From Pseudosulfitobacter pseudonitzschiae (GTDB taxonomy: Bacteria; Pseudomonadota; Alphaproteobacteria; Rhodobacterales; Rhodobacteraceae), in the NCBI RefSeq assembly GCF_900129395.1, contig NZ_FQVP01000003.1, forward strand, positions 664,084 to 728,083: 64,000 nucleotides of DNA, in the 5' to 3' direction. Below, piece after piece: positions 53,526-63,547 of this stretch (within the stretch, counting starts at the first letter, position 1; each line of letters starts with the position of its first letter). The position numbers and the translations under genes were made by a program. Under the pieces are notes generated by a model. The model saw only the letters and a list, made by a program, of their open reading frames with translations. It ran no database searches and had not been told where the DNA came from.

Positions 53526-53972
53526 TCACGCATCTCCCGGTTCCTTAGGACTTTTGGTTTTCAGGACCTTGTGCATCAGCGCGACGAATTGGCGTTTTTC
53601 ATCTTGGGTGAGACCAGCAAGCCGTACCGCATTTTCGTCTTGCGCCGCCGAAATGGCCGGCCCTCGCAACGCGCGAGCACGATCGGTCAGCCAGATGCGC
53701 TGGACCCGTCCATCGTTCGAATCCTTTTTGCGAACAACCAAACCATCCCGCTCCATACGCGCCAATGTATTGGCCATTGTCGCCTGCTCGATATCAAGCC
53801 GATCAACGAGCTGCTTCTGCGTCAGCCCGTCAGTGTCCCAAAGCTCCAGAAGTGCGGGGAAAGTGCCGGTGGTCAGGCCCAGCGGCTTGATCCGCGCGGC
53901 CAGCCCCTTGGCGAAAACGCGCGCCATGTGGTTTGCGAGGTATCCCGCCGACTGATCCTTCGCAAATGACAT
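53526..53972 (-). CDS. MarR-family transcriptional regulator
   Basis: 148 aa. The winged HTH is LTQKQLVDRLDIEQATMANTLARMERDGLVVRKKDSNDGRVQRIWLTD (in parts; about 50-97). The effector part contains LGLTTGTFPALLELWDTDG. It is divergent from a small membrane protein gene, and two copies of ATAGCTTGCTAT (53992 and 54015) lie in the shared promoter. It probably represses both genes. Ligand unknown. Confidence 0.9.
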   Translation of the reverse strand: MSFAKDQSAGYLANHMARVFAKGLAARIKPLGLTTGTFPALLELWDTDGLTQKQLVDRLDIEQATMANTLARMERDGLVVRKKDSNDGRVQRIWLTDRARALRGPAISAAQDENAVRLAGLTQDEKRQFVALMHKVLKTKSPKEPGDA

Positions 53973-53984
53973 GACGCTTCATAC

Positions 53985-54026
53985 CACTTGCATAGCTTGC
54001 TATTCAAGTGATAAATAGCTTGCTAT
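53985..54026. promoter_or_regulatory. 26-bp palindrome plus repeated core in MarR promoter
   Basis: CACTTG (53985-53990) and CAAGTG (54005-54010) flank the dyad ATAGCTTGCTAT (53992-54003), making a near-perfect 26-bp palindrome. A second ATAGCTTGCTAT is at 54015-54026, 23 bp away, about two helical turns. It lies between the divergent starts at 53972 and 54054. Confidence 0.65.
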
Positions 54027-54053
54027 ATAAAAACGATGTCGAGGAAATTTGTC

Positions 54054-54512
54054 ATGTCCAAGTTAATTCATCCAATTGCGGGTACCGTTGCACTGGTAAC
54101 GATCCTGAGTTTCTGGCTCGCTACCGTTTGGTCAGAAGCATTTGCCGGAGAGCAGGCGGTCAGAATGGTCAAAACGTTGGTTCCCTACGGCTTCTTCATC
54201 CTGGTTCCTGCCCTGATGGCAGCGGGCGGTTCAGGTTTCAGCTTGGGGAAACACATGCGTGGCCCGTTGATTGTGGCCAAGAAAAAGCGAATGCCAATCA
54301 TTGCGGCCAACGGCTTGCTCATCTTGATACCTTCAGCGCTGTACCTCTCCTTCAAGGCGCGAACCGGCGCCTTTGATATGGACTTTTATGTGATCCAGGC
54401 GATCGAGTTGATCGCCGGTGCCGCCAACATCACCATGTTGAGCCTCAACATGCGCGATGGACAGCGGTTGTCGCGCAGACGGGCAGGGCACCCTGACGCC
54501 AATGGCGCATGA
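54054..54512 (+). CDS. Membrane protein of unknown function, divergent from MarR
   Basis: 152 aa with about four hydrophobic helices (AGTVALVTILSFWLATVW, LVPYGFFILVPALMAAGG, IIAANGLLILIPSALYLSF, VIQAIELIAGAANITMLSL). It has a positively charged loop KHMRGPLIVAKKKRMP. No domain is recognised. ATG 54054 follows GAGGAAA; 54036 is the alternative. It is controlled by the MarR operator and may be an efflux or ligand-related membrane protein. Confidence 0.65.
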   Translation: MSKLIHPIAGTVALVTILSFWLATVWSEAFAGEQAVRMVKTLVPYGFFILVPALMAAGGSGFSLGKHMRGPLIVAKKKRMPIIAANGLLILIPSALYLSFKARTGAFDMDFYVIQAIELIAGAANITMLSLNMRDGQRLSRRRAGHPDANGA

Positions 54513-55106
54513 TGTCTTTCATTGAGGTGGAACAGACCAAAACGGGCCTTGATCTAATCCCCCGAGCGGCAGGTCAGAGCCCTTTCCGCAATCCCCCGCG
54601 CGGATTCAAGACCGCAGGCCGCCGCGCATCATGCCCAAGGCATGTCTTCGACATGACGGGCCGCCCCACGGCGCGGCGATTTGGCTTCTGTTGCGCGTGA
54701 CCGATAGCTCGGATGTGCTTGGCTGCCATAAAGTGCCAGACACCAAGGTCCGATCGCCGCACATCGGCCCGACGATGCGCGGCTTAGCACTCCAATTCAA
54801 ACGGCAGCAAAGTCCGCACCTTACCAGTTCATGCGCTGCGCAGCGAATGTCACCTATCGCAATTTCGATCCGGCAGCGGCGCGTCCGCTTCGGGCTGGGA
54901 GCAGTCATCTGCTGCGGCAGGCCCGAAAGTCGGCTCTGGGCCGTTCGCAGCAGTCGACCGCTGTCAGCCCAGCGCACGACCCAATGCGTCGCCGCATTAC
55001 ACCGTCGCGCCTTTCTTGCCGGAACGGCAAGATGTAGCGCTTGTCCGGTGTTGGCTTCGATGTCAGAACTGCCATTGCGTCCGTCGTCGATTGAAAGGCA
55101 CGTGAT
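54513..55106. other. Noncoding spacer, about 590 bp
   Basis: No start codon with a convincing protein is present on either strand. The sequence has many short GC-rich stretches of the kind seen between acquired genes. It separates the MarR/membrane protein unit from LysE. A sister spacer of about 280 bp follows LysE. Confidence 0.4.
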
Positions 55107-55724
55107 ATGTATCTTCTAACAATTGCTGGGATATGGGCGATTGCAGCGGCCACACCCGGACCGAATTTCTTCGTGGTTGCACAGTCGGCACTCTCAGGAA
55201 GCCGCATGGCGGCACTTGCGGCAGTTGCAGGCGTCGCCACCGGAACATTGGTCTGGGGCTTTGCAGGGTGGCTCGGAATTAGCGCCATGTTTTCTGCCGT
55301 GCCCACGACCTATCTCCTGCTGAAGCTGGGGGGCGGTGCCTATCTGGTTTTTCTCGGTGTGCGGCTGCTTTGGTCAACCCGCAGCTCGTCAACCTCGCGC
55401 ATCGCCCGATCCGCGGTGAAACCGGTCGAGATCGGCGGGGCATATCGGCTTGGGCTCATGACGAACCTTGCCAATCCCAAGTCCGCCATTTTCGTGACAA
55501 GCATCTTCGCGACGGCGTTGCCCATCGATGCCGCCTGGACAGATGGGCTTGCCGCGGTGTCCGTCATGGTCATGGTGTCCGTCGCCTGGTATGCTCTGGT
55601 CGCTCTCGTCCTCGCTCGTCCCGGTATCAGTTCAGCTTATCTCAGGGGACGCCGAGTTATCGATGGCATCACGGGCCTGTTTTTCGCGGGGTTCGGTTTC
55701 CGGCTGTTGCTGTCGCAAAAATAA
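55107..55724 (+). CDS. LysE/RhtB family amino-acid exporter
   Basis: 205 aa with six hydrophobic helices. The family start GIWAIAAATPGPNFFVVAQSALSGSRMAALAAVAGV (in parts; about 8-43) carries the TPGPNFF motif. It would export amino acids or homoserine lactone-type solutes from the cytoplasm. It is flanked by noncoding spacers on both sides, and the preceding MarR/membrane protein cluster is on the same side, so it may be an acquired unit. Confidence 0.88.
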   Translation: MYLLTIAGIWAIAAATPGPNFFVVAQSALSGSRMAALAAVAGVATGTLVWGFAGWLGISAMFSAVPTTYLLLKLGGGAYLVFLGVRLLWSTRSSSTSRIARSAVKPVEIGGAYRLGLMTNLANPKSAIFVTSIFATALPIDAAWTDGLAAVSVMVMVSVAWYALVALVLARPGISSAYLRGRRVIDGITGLFFAGFGFRLLLSQK

Positions 55725-56006
55725 CCGTTTTCGGGCACGTTCGCTTTGTCCGCACAGTCGAACTTCGACCCTCAACACGTATCGCATTTGCAGCCAGGGC
55801 AGCTTTGGCTGGCTGCGCGGCAGCAACGCAGTGCGATCCTGAAGGTCGCCTAAGGGCCACAAGCGCCGACACAGAAGTGCCGCGCCGACCTAGTTCGGAA
55901 AGAAGGCCGCAAACCCGCCTTTCACCGCGATCTGCGCAAAGGCCCGCTATGCCATCCTATCTCGGGTGATGAGGTGCAAACCAAGGTCATCCGGCGCACC
56001 CACAGC

Positions 56007-56888
56007 CTAAACCTGCTCCAGCCAATCCAGAACCACACCGGCAATCTCATGTGGCTTCTGGTGGAACAGCCAGTGGTCCGCATCGGCAATCTCCACCCGC
56101 GTGAGGTCCGGCGCGTATTCCTCCAGCCCCTCGGTCGCCTCGGGCATCAACGCCACATCGCCCGCCGCCCAGATCAGCAGATGCGGACAGCGCACCTGCA
56201 ACCGCGCCACCTGCATCGGGCGCAGATCGGTCACCGGCACCCCCGGATCGGCCACCACCAGGGGCGAGGCGCGATACCAGTTGATCATCCCGCGCAGCCG
56301 CCCCGGACGCCCCCAGGCTTCCTTGTACCGCGCCAGCACGTCGCCCTTCAGCCATGACATATCCATCTTGGCCGAGAACAGCGCGATCAGCTTCTCAAAG
56401 TCATTGGCCGCCAGCCGGTCCTCGGACCCTTCGGCGCGCAGATAGTTGATGTATTGCGACGCCTCGGACTGCCTGCCACCCTTGGCCATCTCGCGCTGAA
56501 AGGGGGCGGGGTGCACCCCGTTGGCAATGATCAGCCGCGACACCAGCTCCGGGTCCATGAACGCCAGCGCATAGGCCACCCCGGCGCCCCAGTCATGCCC
56601 CAGCACCGTCACCGGCCCGTCGTCACCGATCAGCGCCACCATGTCCGACACCAGCGCAGACGCGGTATACGCCCCCACATCCGCCGGTGCCCAACTGCGC
56701 CCGTATCCGCGCTGGTCGGGGGCGATCACGTGATACCGCTCGGCCAGCAGCGGGGCAAAGTCGTCCCACGCGCCGCCATATTCGGGAAACCCGTGCAACA
56801 ACAGCAACCGGGGCAGGGCAGGGTCGCCCCAGGTGCGCACGTAAAACGGCTGCCCATTCAGATCGCGCATCCCCGCCTGCATGGTCAT
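56007..56888 (-). CDS. Alpha/beta hydrolase, epoxide-hydrolase-like
   Basis: 293 aa. HGFPE near 34-38 is the oxyanion-hole HGxP motif, and GHDWGAGVA near 101-109 has Asp as nucleophile, as in epoxide hydrolases and haloalkane dehalogenases rather than Ser hydrolases. A candidate catalytic His is in ADHWLFHQKP near 271. No signal peptide. The start at 56888 overlaps the stop of the upstream hydrolase by 4 bp (ATGA), so the two are coupled. The substrate is unknown. Confidence 0.87.
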   Translation of the reverse strand: MTMQAGMRDLNGQPFYVRTWGDPALPRLLLLHGFPEYGGAWDDFAPLLAERYHVIAPDQRGYGRSWAPADVGAYTASALVSDMVALIGDDGPVTVLGHDWGAGVAYALAFMDPELVSRLIIANGVHPAPFQREMAKGGRQSEASQYINYLRAEGSEDRLAANDFEKLIALFSAKMDMSWLKGDVLARYKEAWGRPGRLRGMINWYRASPLVVADPGVPVTDLRPMQVARLQVRCPHLLIWAAGDVALMPEATEGLEEYAPDLTRVEIADADHWLFHQKPHEIAGVVLDWLEQV

Positions 56889-58177
56889 TCTCCCTTGGCC
56901 TTGCTCTCGAACCGCAGACCGGCGGCGGTGCCTGCCCTGAACCCGGTCCAATAGGTATGCTCATCGGTCGGCTTGCCCGCATCATCCAGCGCCACAACCC
57001 CGTCGCCCGACACCGGCACAAGGTCGAAATACGCGGCCTTGTCCACCGCACCCTTCAGATGCACATCCATGAACGCCGTGGCAAAATGCTGGGCGATGTT
57101 GTTCATCCGGTTGGTGTCCCAGACCGCATCCGCGTAATGCTCGAACGGCGCATAGCCCAGCCCTTCGTCGATGCCCCAGCTTTCGCGGGGTGCAGGCATC
57201 GGCGCGGCGGCATTGTGGCCGGCATTGTCAAAGGTCAGCAAATGCCGGTCCGTGCCGGTGGTGCCGTCGAAAATGCCCCGGATCGCCTCATAGACCGATG
57301 TGTCGTCCACGCTGCCTGCCATCAGCATCAGCGGCTTGCGGAACCCCGCCAGCCCTTGGGCATCCCAGAACCCTGTGTTGTTGCCCCACGGCCCGATGGC
57401 AATGATCGCCTTGACCCGGTCATCCACCAGCGCCTCGTGGCTCTCCGACCCCGCCAGATGCGCCGCCAGCAACCCGTTCGGCGTGCCCCAGCTGTATTCC
57501 GTCGACGCCTGTGTCACACCCGCACCGCCAAAGATCATCGCCCCATAGCCGCCCATGGAATAGCCGATCACGCCAACCGTATCGCCATCAATGATCGCGC
57601 CCAGCGGCCCGTTCAGCGACGCCATCGCGTCGATGACGAACTTCTGGTCAATGGGCCGGTTCAACAGGGTCGACCCAAACGCGCCCTTGTCGGAATAGGT
57701 GCTGTCGGTGTGGTCGATCGACACGGTGACATAGCCCTTGGACGCCAGGTTCTCGCCCAGATGGCTCATCAGGAACCGGTTGCCGGGATAGCCGTGGCTG
57801 ATCACGATCAGGGGAAACAGCGCATCCTCCACCGGTGCCGCATCGCGCGCCGCGCGCCCCGTCAGCGTCGCCTGCCGTTTGCCGTCGCGCAGGGTGGTGA
57901 CATATTCGCCCCCCGGCGCGGTGCCTGCGGCGGCGGGATACCACACTTCGACCGTCAGCGGGCGGTCATAGGTGGGGGCGTTGTCCGCCGTGGTGTTCAG
58001 GATGTCGACCTGTCCCGCATGGGTAAACTCCAGCGTCTGCACGCCGATCACATGGTCACCATAAGGCGCCAACTCAGGCGCATCGGGACGGATCTGGTCA
58101 ATCGGGTTGGCACACAGCATCCCGGCGGCGCCCATGCCGGCAAGCCCCAGCGTCACGGATTTCAAGGTGGTGGTCAT
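56885..58177 (-). CDS. Alpha/beta hydrolase, PET/platelet-activating-factor acetylhydrolase-like esterase
   Basis: 430 aa. The N-terminus LKSVTLGLAGMGAAGMLCANP could be an uncleaved signal or lipid anchor. The hydrolase core has VISHGYPGN near 127 (oxyanion hole), VIGYSMGGYGAM near 198 (Ser nucleophile), and candidate acid and His residues in MAGSVDDTS near 295 and FDNAGHNAA near 324. It is the first gene of the pair. It resembles dienelactone/PAF acetylhydrolase-like enzymes; substrate unknown. Confidence 0.8.
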   Translation of the reverse strand: MTTTLKSVTLGLAGMGAAGMLCANPIDQIRPDAPELAPYGDHVIGVQTLEFTHAGQVDILNTTADNAPTYDRPLTVEVWYPAAAGTAPGGEYVTTLRDGKRQATLTGRAARDAAPVEDALFPLIVISHGYPGNRFLMSHLGENLASKGYVTVSIDHTDSTYSDKGAFGSTLLNRPIDQKFVIDAMASLNGPLGAIIDGDTVGVIGYSMGGYGAMIFGGAGVTQASTEYSWGTPNGLLAAHLAGSESHEALVDDRVKAIIAIGPWGNNTGFWDAQGLAGFRKPLMLMAGSVDDTSVYEAIRGIFDGTTGTDRHLLTFDNAGHNAAAPMPAPRESWGIDEGLGYAPFEHYADAVWDTNRMNNIAQHFATAFMDVHLKGAVDKAAYFDLVPVSGDGVVALDDAGKPTDEHTYWTGFRAGTAAGLRFESKAKGE

Positions 58178-58602
58178 GACAGGTCTCCCTCTCTGTCTCG
58201 TCCCGAAGCCGAGGGACCATACCCCAAGCCCTGATGCGCCGCCATCGGCTGACGCGCCGTCACTGTGACAAGGGGCCCCGCAGCGATCAACCCGTGACCT
58301 TACGGCCAAAGCAGGTGTGAAGCCGCGCGCAGATCCGCCGGAACGCGGCCAAAGCCACGCGGCCGGCGGCGTGCCGGACCGCGATGCCGGGCTTTGGTGC
58401 ACCGGCGCTGTCCTGCGCAACAGCCAACCGCCCGCCTGCCTTTGATAGGGGGGCAAACCCGCATCCCGATTGGCGGTTTTCGGCACATCGTCATGGCAAA
58501 GAAACTGGACGCAGCTTTCAACCTATGGGATACTGAAACAGCACTGCACAACTTCAAGAAATAAATTCACCGCGGCAGGCTCCGAAGGCAAGCAGGTTCG
58601 TT
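58178..58602. other. Promoter-bearing intergenic region, 425 bp
   Basis: Lies between the divergent hydrolase pair and the second Hint gene. No credible gene is seen; the open frame on the minus strand (58300-58557) has no protein-like pattern. The last 100 bp are AT-rich and probably carry the promoter of the Hint gene. Confidence 0.4.
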
Positions 58603-59547
58603 ATGGCCTATAATATCAGTGAAACCTCCGGCAATTCCACGGGAGGCGCGTCCACCGGTTATGACAAGTGGACCTTCAACGTGGCCTTTTCCGATGCCAC
58701 CGTCCGTGGTGATTTCAACGAAGACGTAAATCAGGACGGCATCAGCGACGGCGAAGCCTCAAGCTATCAGTTCTCGGCCCTGAGCACGAACAAATACGGC
58801 ACGCTCAGCTTTAACACCCGCACCGGCCAGTTCACCTTTACCATCAACCAGGCGGCGGTCATCGCATCGGGGTCCAGCCAGACCGTCGAATTCACCGTCA
58901 CCGGCTTCCGCGGCTTGAATTCGGACGCGGATCGCGTGGTGATCAACATCGCCATCTGCGTCCTGCGCGGCACCCGCATCGACACCGCACAGGGGCGCGT
59001 GCCGGTCGAGGATCTGCAAGTGGGCGACCGGGTGCGCACGCTGGATTCAGGGCTGCAACCGATCCGCTGGCTTGGATCGCGGCGGCTGACCCGGCGCGAT
59101 CTGGACCGCGCGCCCGACCTGCGCCCGATCCGGCTGGCCGCAGGGGCCTTGGGGCCGCGCTGCCCGGATGAGGCGCTGGTGGTCTCGCCACAGCACCGCG
59201 TGCTGGTCACCGGCTGGAAGGCCGAACTGCATTTCGGCCAGCCCGAAGTGCTGGTCCCCGCCAAAAGCCTTGTCAACGATCTGGACATCACCATCGCCCA
59301 TGATCTGGACGATGTGGAATATTTTCACGTGCTGTTCGACCATCACGAAATCATGGTGACCAACGGCGCCCCGACCGAAAGCTTTTTCCCCGGCGACTAT
59401 GTCATGGACGCCTTCGACCAGCCGGTGCGCGACGAACTGGCGGCGCTTTTCCCGGCGCTCTTTACCGATCCCGCAGGCTTCGGCCCCGCTGCCCGGTCCT
59501 CGGTCAAGGTTGCCGAGGCCGCCGTTTTGCGCCCCGAGGTCCACTGA
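58603..59547 (+). CDS. Hint-domain protein with N-terminal VCBS/cadherin-like domain
   Basis: 314 aa. The N-terminal part (1-115) is a beta-rich domain of VCBS/cadherin type with a calcium-binding loop DVNQDGISDGE near 41-51. The Hint domain starts at Cys119 in ICVLRGTRI, where CVLRGTRI replaces the usual CFTPGTRI, and has VPVEDLQVGDRVRTLD near 130 and SPQHRVLVTGWKAELHFGQPEVLVPA (in parts; about 191-216). It ends in GAPTESFFPGDYVMDAF. It is probably secreted. It overlaps the HlyC-type gene by one base. Confidence 0.85.
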   Translation: MAYNISETSGNSTGGASTGYDKWTFNVAFSDATVRGDFNEDVNQDGISDGEASSYQFSALSTNKYGTLSFNTRTGQFTFTINQAAVIASGSSQTVEFTVTGFRGLNSDADRVVINIAICVLRGTRIDTAQGRVPVEDLQVGDRVRTLDSGLQPIRWLGSRRLTRRDLDRAPDLRPIRLAAGALGPRCPDEALVVSPQHRVLVTGWKAELHFGQPEVLVPAKSLVNDLDITIAHDLDDVEYFHVLFDHHEIMVTNGAPTESFFPGDYVMDAFDQPVRDELAALFPALFTDPAGFGPAARSSVKVAEAAVLRPEVH

Positions 59548-60068
59548 TGCCCACCCTGACCGACACCGCAGGCGTGGCCCTGCCCGAAAGCGAAACGCCA
59601 ACAGACGCCAGGTTGCGCGTCTATGGCGATTTCCTGTTCCTGGCCTTTCGCAGCGACTGGCACCAGCGCATGACCATGGCCAACCTGCGCTCGGCCTTCG
59701 AGACACCCCTCGCACTGGACCAATACCGGATCTTCCGCTTTGACGGCGTGCCGCGCGGGCTGATCACATGGGCGTGGATGAGCGCCGAGGCCGAGCGCAA
59801 ATACGTGTCGGGCGCGCTGCTCGACCCCGAGGACTGGCACTCGGGCGACCGGCTCTGGCTGATCGACATGATCGCGCCCTACAAGGGGCTGGCCGCCAGC
59901 ATCACCCGCTGGGTCATGGTGCCGGGCCAGTTCGCGGACACGTCCTTCCGCTTCCGCCGCGTAGGCGCCGACCAGACCACCCGCAGGATCGTGACAATCG
60001 ACCTGACCCGCCCCGACGACAAGGCACGGGTGGTCTCCGAGGCCGCATTTCTTGAGGGTGGTGGGTAA
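59547..60068 (+). CDS. RTX toxin-activating lysine-acyltransferase (HlyC family)
   Basis: 173 aa, the length of HlyC. It transfers fatty acyl groups from acyl-ACP to lysines of a partner protein. Catalytic His39 in RSDWHQRM and Asp107 in LWLIDMIAPY are spaced 68 residues, as His23 and Asp92 in HlyC (69). The segments GLITWAWMSAEAERKY near 71-86 and DPEDWHSGDRLWLID are family-typical. It is coupled to the Hint gene by a TGATG-type overlap, but no RTX toxin is visible. Its acceptor may be the Hint protein. Confidence 0.85.
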   Translation: MPTLTDTAGVALPESETPTDARLRVYGDFLFLAFRSDWHQRMTMANLRSAFETPLALDQYRIFRFDGVPRGLITWAWMSAEAERKYVSGALLDPEDWHSGDRLWLIDMIAPYKGLAASITRWVMVPGQFADTSFRFRRVGADQTTRRIVTIDLTRPDDKARVVSEAAFLEGGG

Positions 60069-60138
60069 GAGGGCAGGGTCGGCCACAAAGCCGCGCATCG
60101 CAGGGCTGAGGTGCGGCGATGCGGGACAAGATGGTTAT

Positions 60139-60311
60139 CCACCAAAGCCCGGAGTCAAGGTGCGCAGCACCGCCGGGCAGCGCCCGACCGCCCCATGGGC
60201 GGGCGCTTCCTCACCGTATTGCGGTTCATCACCCACACGCCAAAGAATAGAAATAAAGTGGCACCCACCAACCTCATGATGCCCACCCGCGGTCGGGCGC
60301 TGCCCTGTGTG
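60139..60311. repeat. Inverted-repeat element, copy 1
   Basis: Shares about 170 bp of strong similarity with 62299-62472. The core 60175-60305 (131 bp) has perfect 16-bp terminal inverted repeats: GGGCAGCGCCCGACCG at 60175 and its complement at 60290. An inner hairpin CGCCC-cat-GGGCG follows the left arm. No transposase is inside, so it resembles a MITE or REP-type element. Confidence 0.75.
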
Positions 60312-60330
60312 GCGCCGTTAATTTGCTTCC

Positions 60331-61554
<1,224 letters not shown>

Positions 61555-61619
61555 TTATACCGGGACTCATATGCGCGGGGCGATCCGCGTTCAAGCACGT
61601 TAACAAAGAGGGACATGAC

Positions 61620-62018
61620 ATGACCGACGACAGCACAGACTGGTACAGCCAGGACGCCGCCACCTTTGGCGACCGCGTGGCCGCCGCCCGCGAAGCCGCA
61701 GATCTGAGCCAAAAGGAACTGGCCCGCCGCCTGGGCGTGCGCCTGTCCACCGTGCGCGGCTGGGAAGACGACCGCTCAGAGCCCCGCGCCAACCGCCTGT
61801 CGATGATGGCGGGGCTGCTCAACGTGTCCATGATGTGGCTGATCAACGGCGAAGGCGACGGCCTGCCCGCCCCCGACGAGGACCCGCTGCCCCGCGACAT
61901 GCGCCTGCTGCTGGCCGACCTGCGCACCCTGCGCGCCGACCTGGTGGCCAAGGCCGAACAGGTCGCCCGCATGGAGAAAACCCTGCGCCAGATCGTACAG
62001 GAAACCCCCGATGTCTGA
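61620..62018 (+). CDS. XRE-family HTH regulator with C-terminal coiled coil
   Basis: 132 aa. The HTH is FGDRVAAAREAADLSQKELARRLGVRLSTVRGWEDDRSEPRANRLSMMAGLLNV (in parts; about 16-69), followed by WLINGEGDG. A helical tail (LLLADLRTLRADLVAKAEQVARMEKTLRQI) may form a coiled coil. It overlaps the sdhE gene by 8 bp, a conserved pairing. The role is unknown; control of TCA-cycle genes is possible. AAAGAGGGA precedes the ATG at 61620. Confidence 0.88.
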   Translation: MTDDSTDWYSQDAATFGDRVAAAREAADLSQKELARRLGVRLSTVRGWEDDRSEPRANRLSMMAGLLNVSMMWLINGEGDGLPAPDEDPLPRDMRLLLADLRTLRADLVAKAEQVARMEKTLRQIVQETPDV

Positions 62019-62277
62019 ACGCCACGAACACCGCCTGAAACGGCTCAAGATGCGCTCCATGCGGCGCGGGATCAAGGAAATGGACATCATCCTGTCCGCC
62101 TACGCCGACGACACGCTGCACACGATGGATGACGCCGCACTGACGTTGTATGACGACATGCTGAACGAGAACGATCAGGACCTGTACCAGTGGGTCACGG
62201 GACAGGCGGAGGCGCCCGAGCGGTTCAGAGCGCTGATCGGGCGGATTTCGCTGCAGTTTCAGGGGGAGACGGGGTAG
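62011..62277 (+). CDS. sdhE: FAD assembly factor SdhE (succinate dehydrogenase assembly factor 2)
   Basis: 88 aa. The RGxxE motif is in MRRGIKEMDIIL near 17-28, the conserved tract that helps attach FAD to SdhA. WVTGQAEAPERF near 61-72 is also family-typical. It overlaps the XRE gene. succinate dehydrogenase genes are not in the window. Confidence 0.9.
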   Translation: MSERHEHRLKRLKMRSMRRGIKEMDIILSAYADDTLHTMDDAALTLYDDMLNENDQDLYQWVTGQAEAPERFRALIGRISLQFQGETG

Positions 62278-62298
62278 GGGGGGGGACCAAGCTGCCTT

Positions 62299-62472
62299 CC
62301 ACCAAAGCCCGGATTCAAGGCTCGAAGAGCCGCCGGGCAGCGCCCGACCGCCCCATGGGCGGGCGCTTTCTCACCGTCTTGCACTTTGTCACCCGCACGC
62401 CAAAGCGGATAGATAAAGTGGCATGAACCAAGGTATCGGCGCCCACCCGCGGTCGGGCGCTGCCCTCGTGTG
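62299..62472. repeat. Inverted-repeat element, copy 2
   Basis: Homologous to 60139-60311 at an exact offset of 2160 bp over the core. The 131-bp core is 62335-62465, with the same 16-bp inverted ends. Internal sequence differs at many places, so this is not a recent duplication. It sits just after sdhE. Confidence 0.75.
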
Positions 62473-62978
62473 GTTGCTCAATAAGTGCTCACAGCAGGCT
62501 CGTGCCGGAGTACCAAGCGGATTTGTTGGCTTGCAGGCCTCGGCGAGACCAACCGGATGACTGGTTTCAACCCTTGCAAGACAATCGCCCCCGGGGCGCA
62601 GCATGCTGTCGGGCATAGACGGGAAGGGCGGAATGCGGACATTCGCTGCGGTTGCAATGTCAAATTGTCGACCTGAACCAAGCGGTCGTTCAAGACATGC
62701 GCATTCCTTCCTCACCTTGGATCGTCGTCATGCGGAAAGCATGCCCTGAGTATGATATTCTGCTTAGCAGTCCCAAGATCAAGGTTCGCTGGGTCGGCTT
62801 TCCAACTTTCGCTACACCCGCGAAATTAGATTGGCTTGAAAGCTAGAACCAACAACAAGGGCGTATAGGGTTGAAAAATTTAGATAATGCGATAAATTCA
62901 ATTGCGAAAAGTAACCCACTTCATTCTCTCGCTGACACCTTTGGGAGGGAGCACTTGGGTAAGTTTGGGTTGGATTAA
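62473..62978. other. Spacer with possible gene remnant
   Basis: About 500 bp of lower-GC DNA before the immunity-like gene. A short open frame at 62652-62846 (64 aa) has no protein-like pattern and is probably a remnant. Nothing else is recognisable. Confidence 0.4.
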
Positions 62979-63479
62979 ATGAAGAAGTTAGTTGGTAAAA
63001 TAATTTCTTTGTCGTTGAAGCCAGGTTTGGTTTATGGCGTTTGCACTCATTCTCTCCAAAATGAAGGAGAGATCATACTTCTATATGACAAGATTTTTTC
63101 TCACCCACTACGTGATCCCGAAGCAGAACTGGCTGGCTTAAGTATACGCACTGCACTAAAATTTCCCTTAAGGTATCTCCTAAAAGAACCCGAAATTAAT
63201 ATAGTTGGGGAGAGAGATTTAACAGACGATGAGAAAAAATTACCTGTTTTCAAATCTCCGGGCATTGCTAAAGCCGGAGAACTTCCTAATGGCTGGTGGT
63301 TAGTTGATGAAGAAGATGAAATTTGGGTGGACGCGCTTTCACACGAAATGGCTTACTATCCTAATGATGGCATATACAATCTCCCCGCTATTTCATATCT
63401 TTATGAGAACAACCTATATCCATATTCAGAACACTTTTTGAAGAGAGGCCCGTTGAATTTCAGCCTCTCTCAGGTTTAG
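62979..63479 (+). CDS. Hypothetical protein, possibly Imm26-type immunity protein
   Basis: 166 aa, AT-rich. Strands and a pattern such as KIISLSLKPGLVYGVCTHSLQNEGEIILLYD (in parts; about 7-37) and a late WWLVDEEDEIWVD resemble the Imm26 beta-rich fold found in polymorphic-toxin loci, but the match is loose. The protein has no signal peptide. No toxin gene is next to it, so it might be an orphan. Codon use differs from the core genes. Confidence 0.5.
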   Translation: MKKLVGKIISLSLKPGLVYGVCTHSLQNEGEIILLYDKIFSHPLRDPEAELAGLSIRTALKFPLRYLLKEPEINIVGERDLTDDEKKLPVFKSPGIAKAGELPNGWWLVDEEDEIWVDALSHEMAYYPNDGIYNLPAISYLYENNLYPYSEHFLKRGPLNFSLSQV

Positions 63480-63547
63480 AATTGAGATCTGCTTTGCCCC
63501 CAGTCGTCCCTTAGTCACAACGAGAGTCCTTGAAGAAGAGCGGCTAA

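Noticed and set aside
58300..58557. Minus-strand open frame upstream of the second Hint gene
   Set aside because: Arg/Cys-rich translation with no family features in a promoter region.
62652..62846. Short open frame of 64 aa
   Set aside because: No ribosome-binding site or recognisable pattern; probably a remnant.
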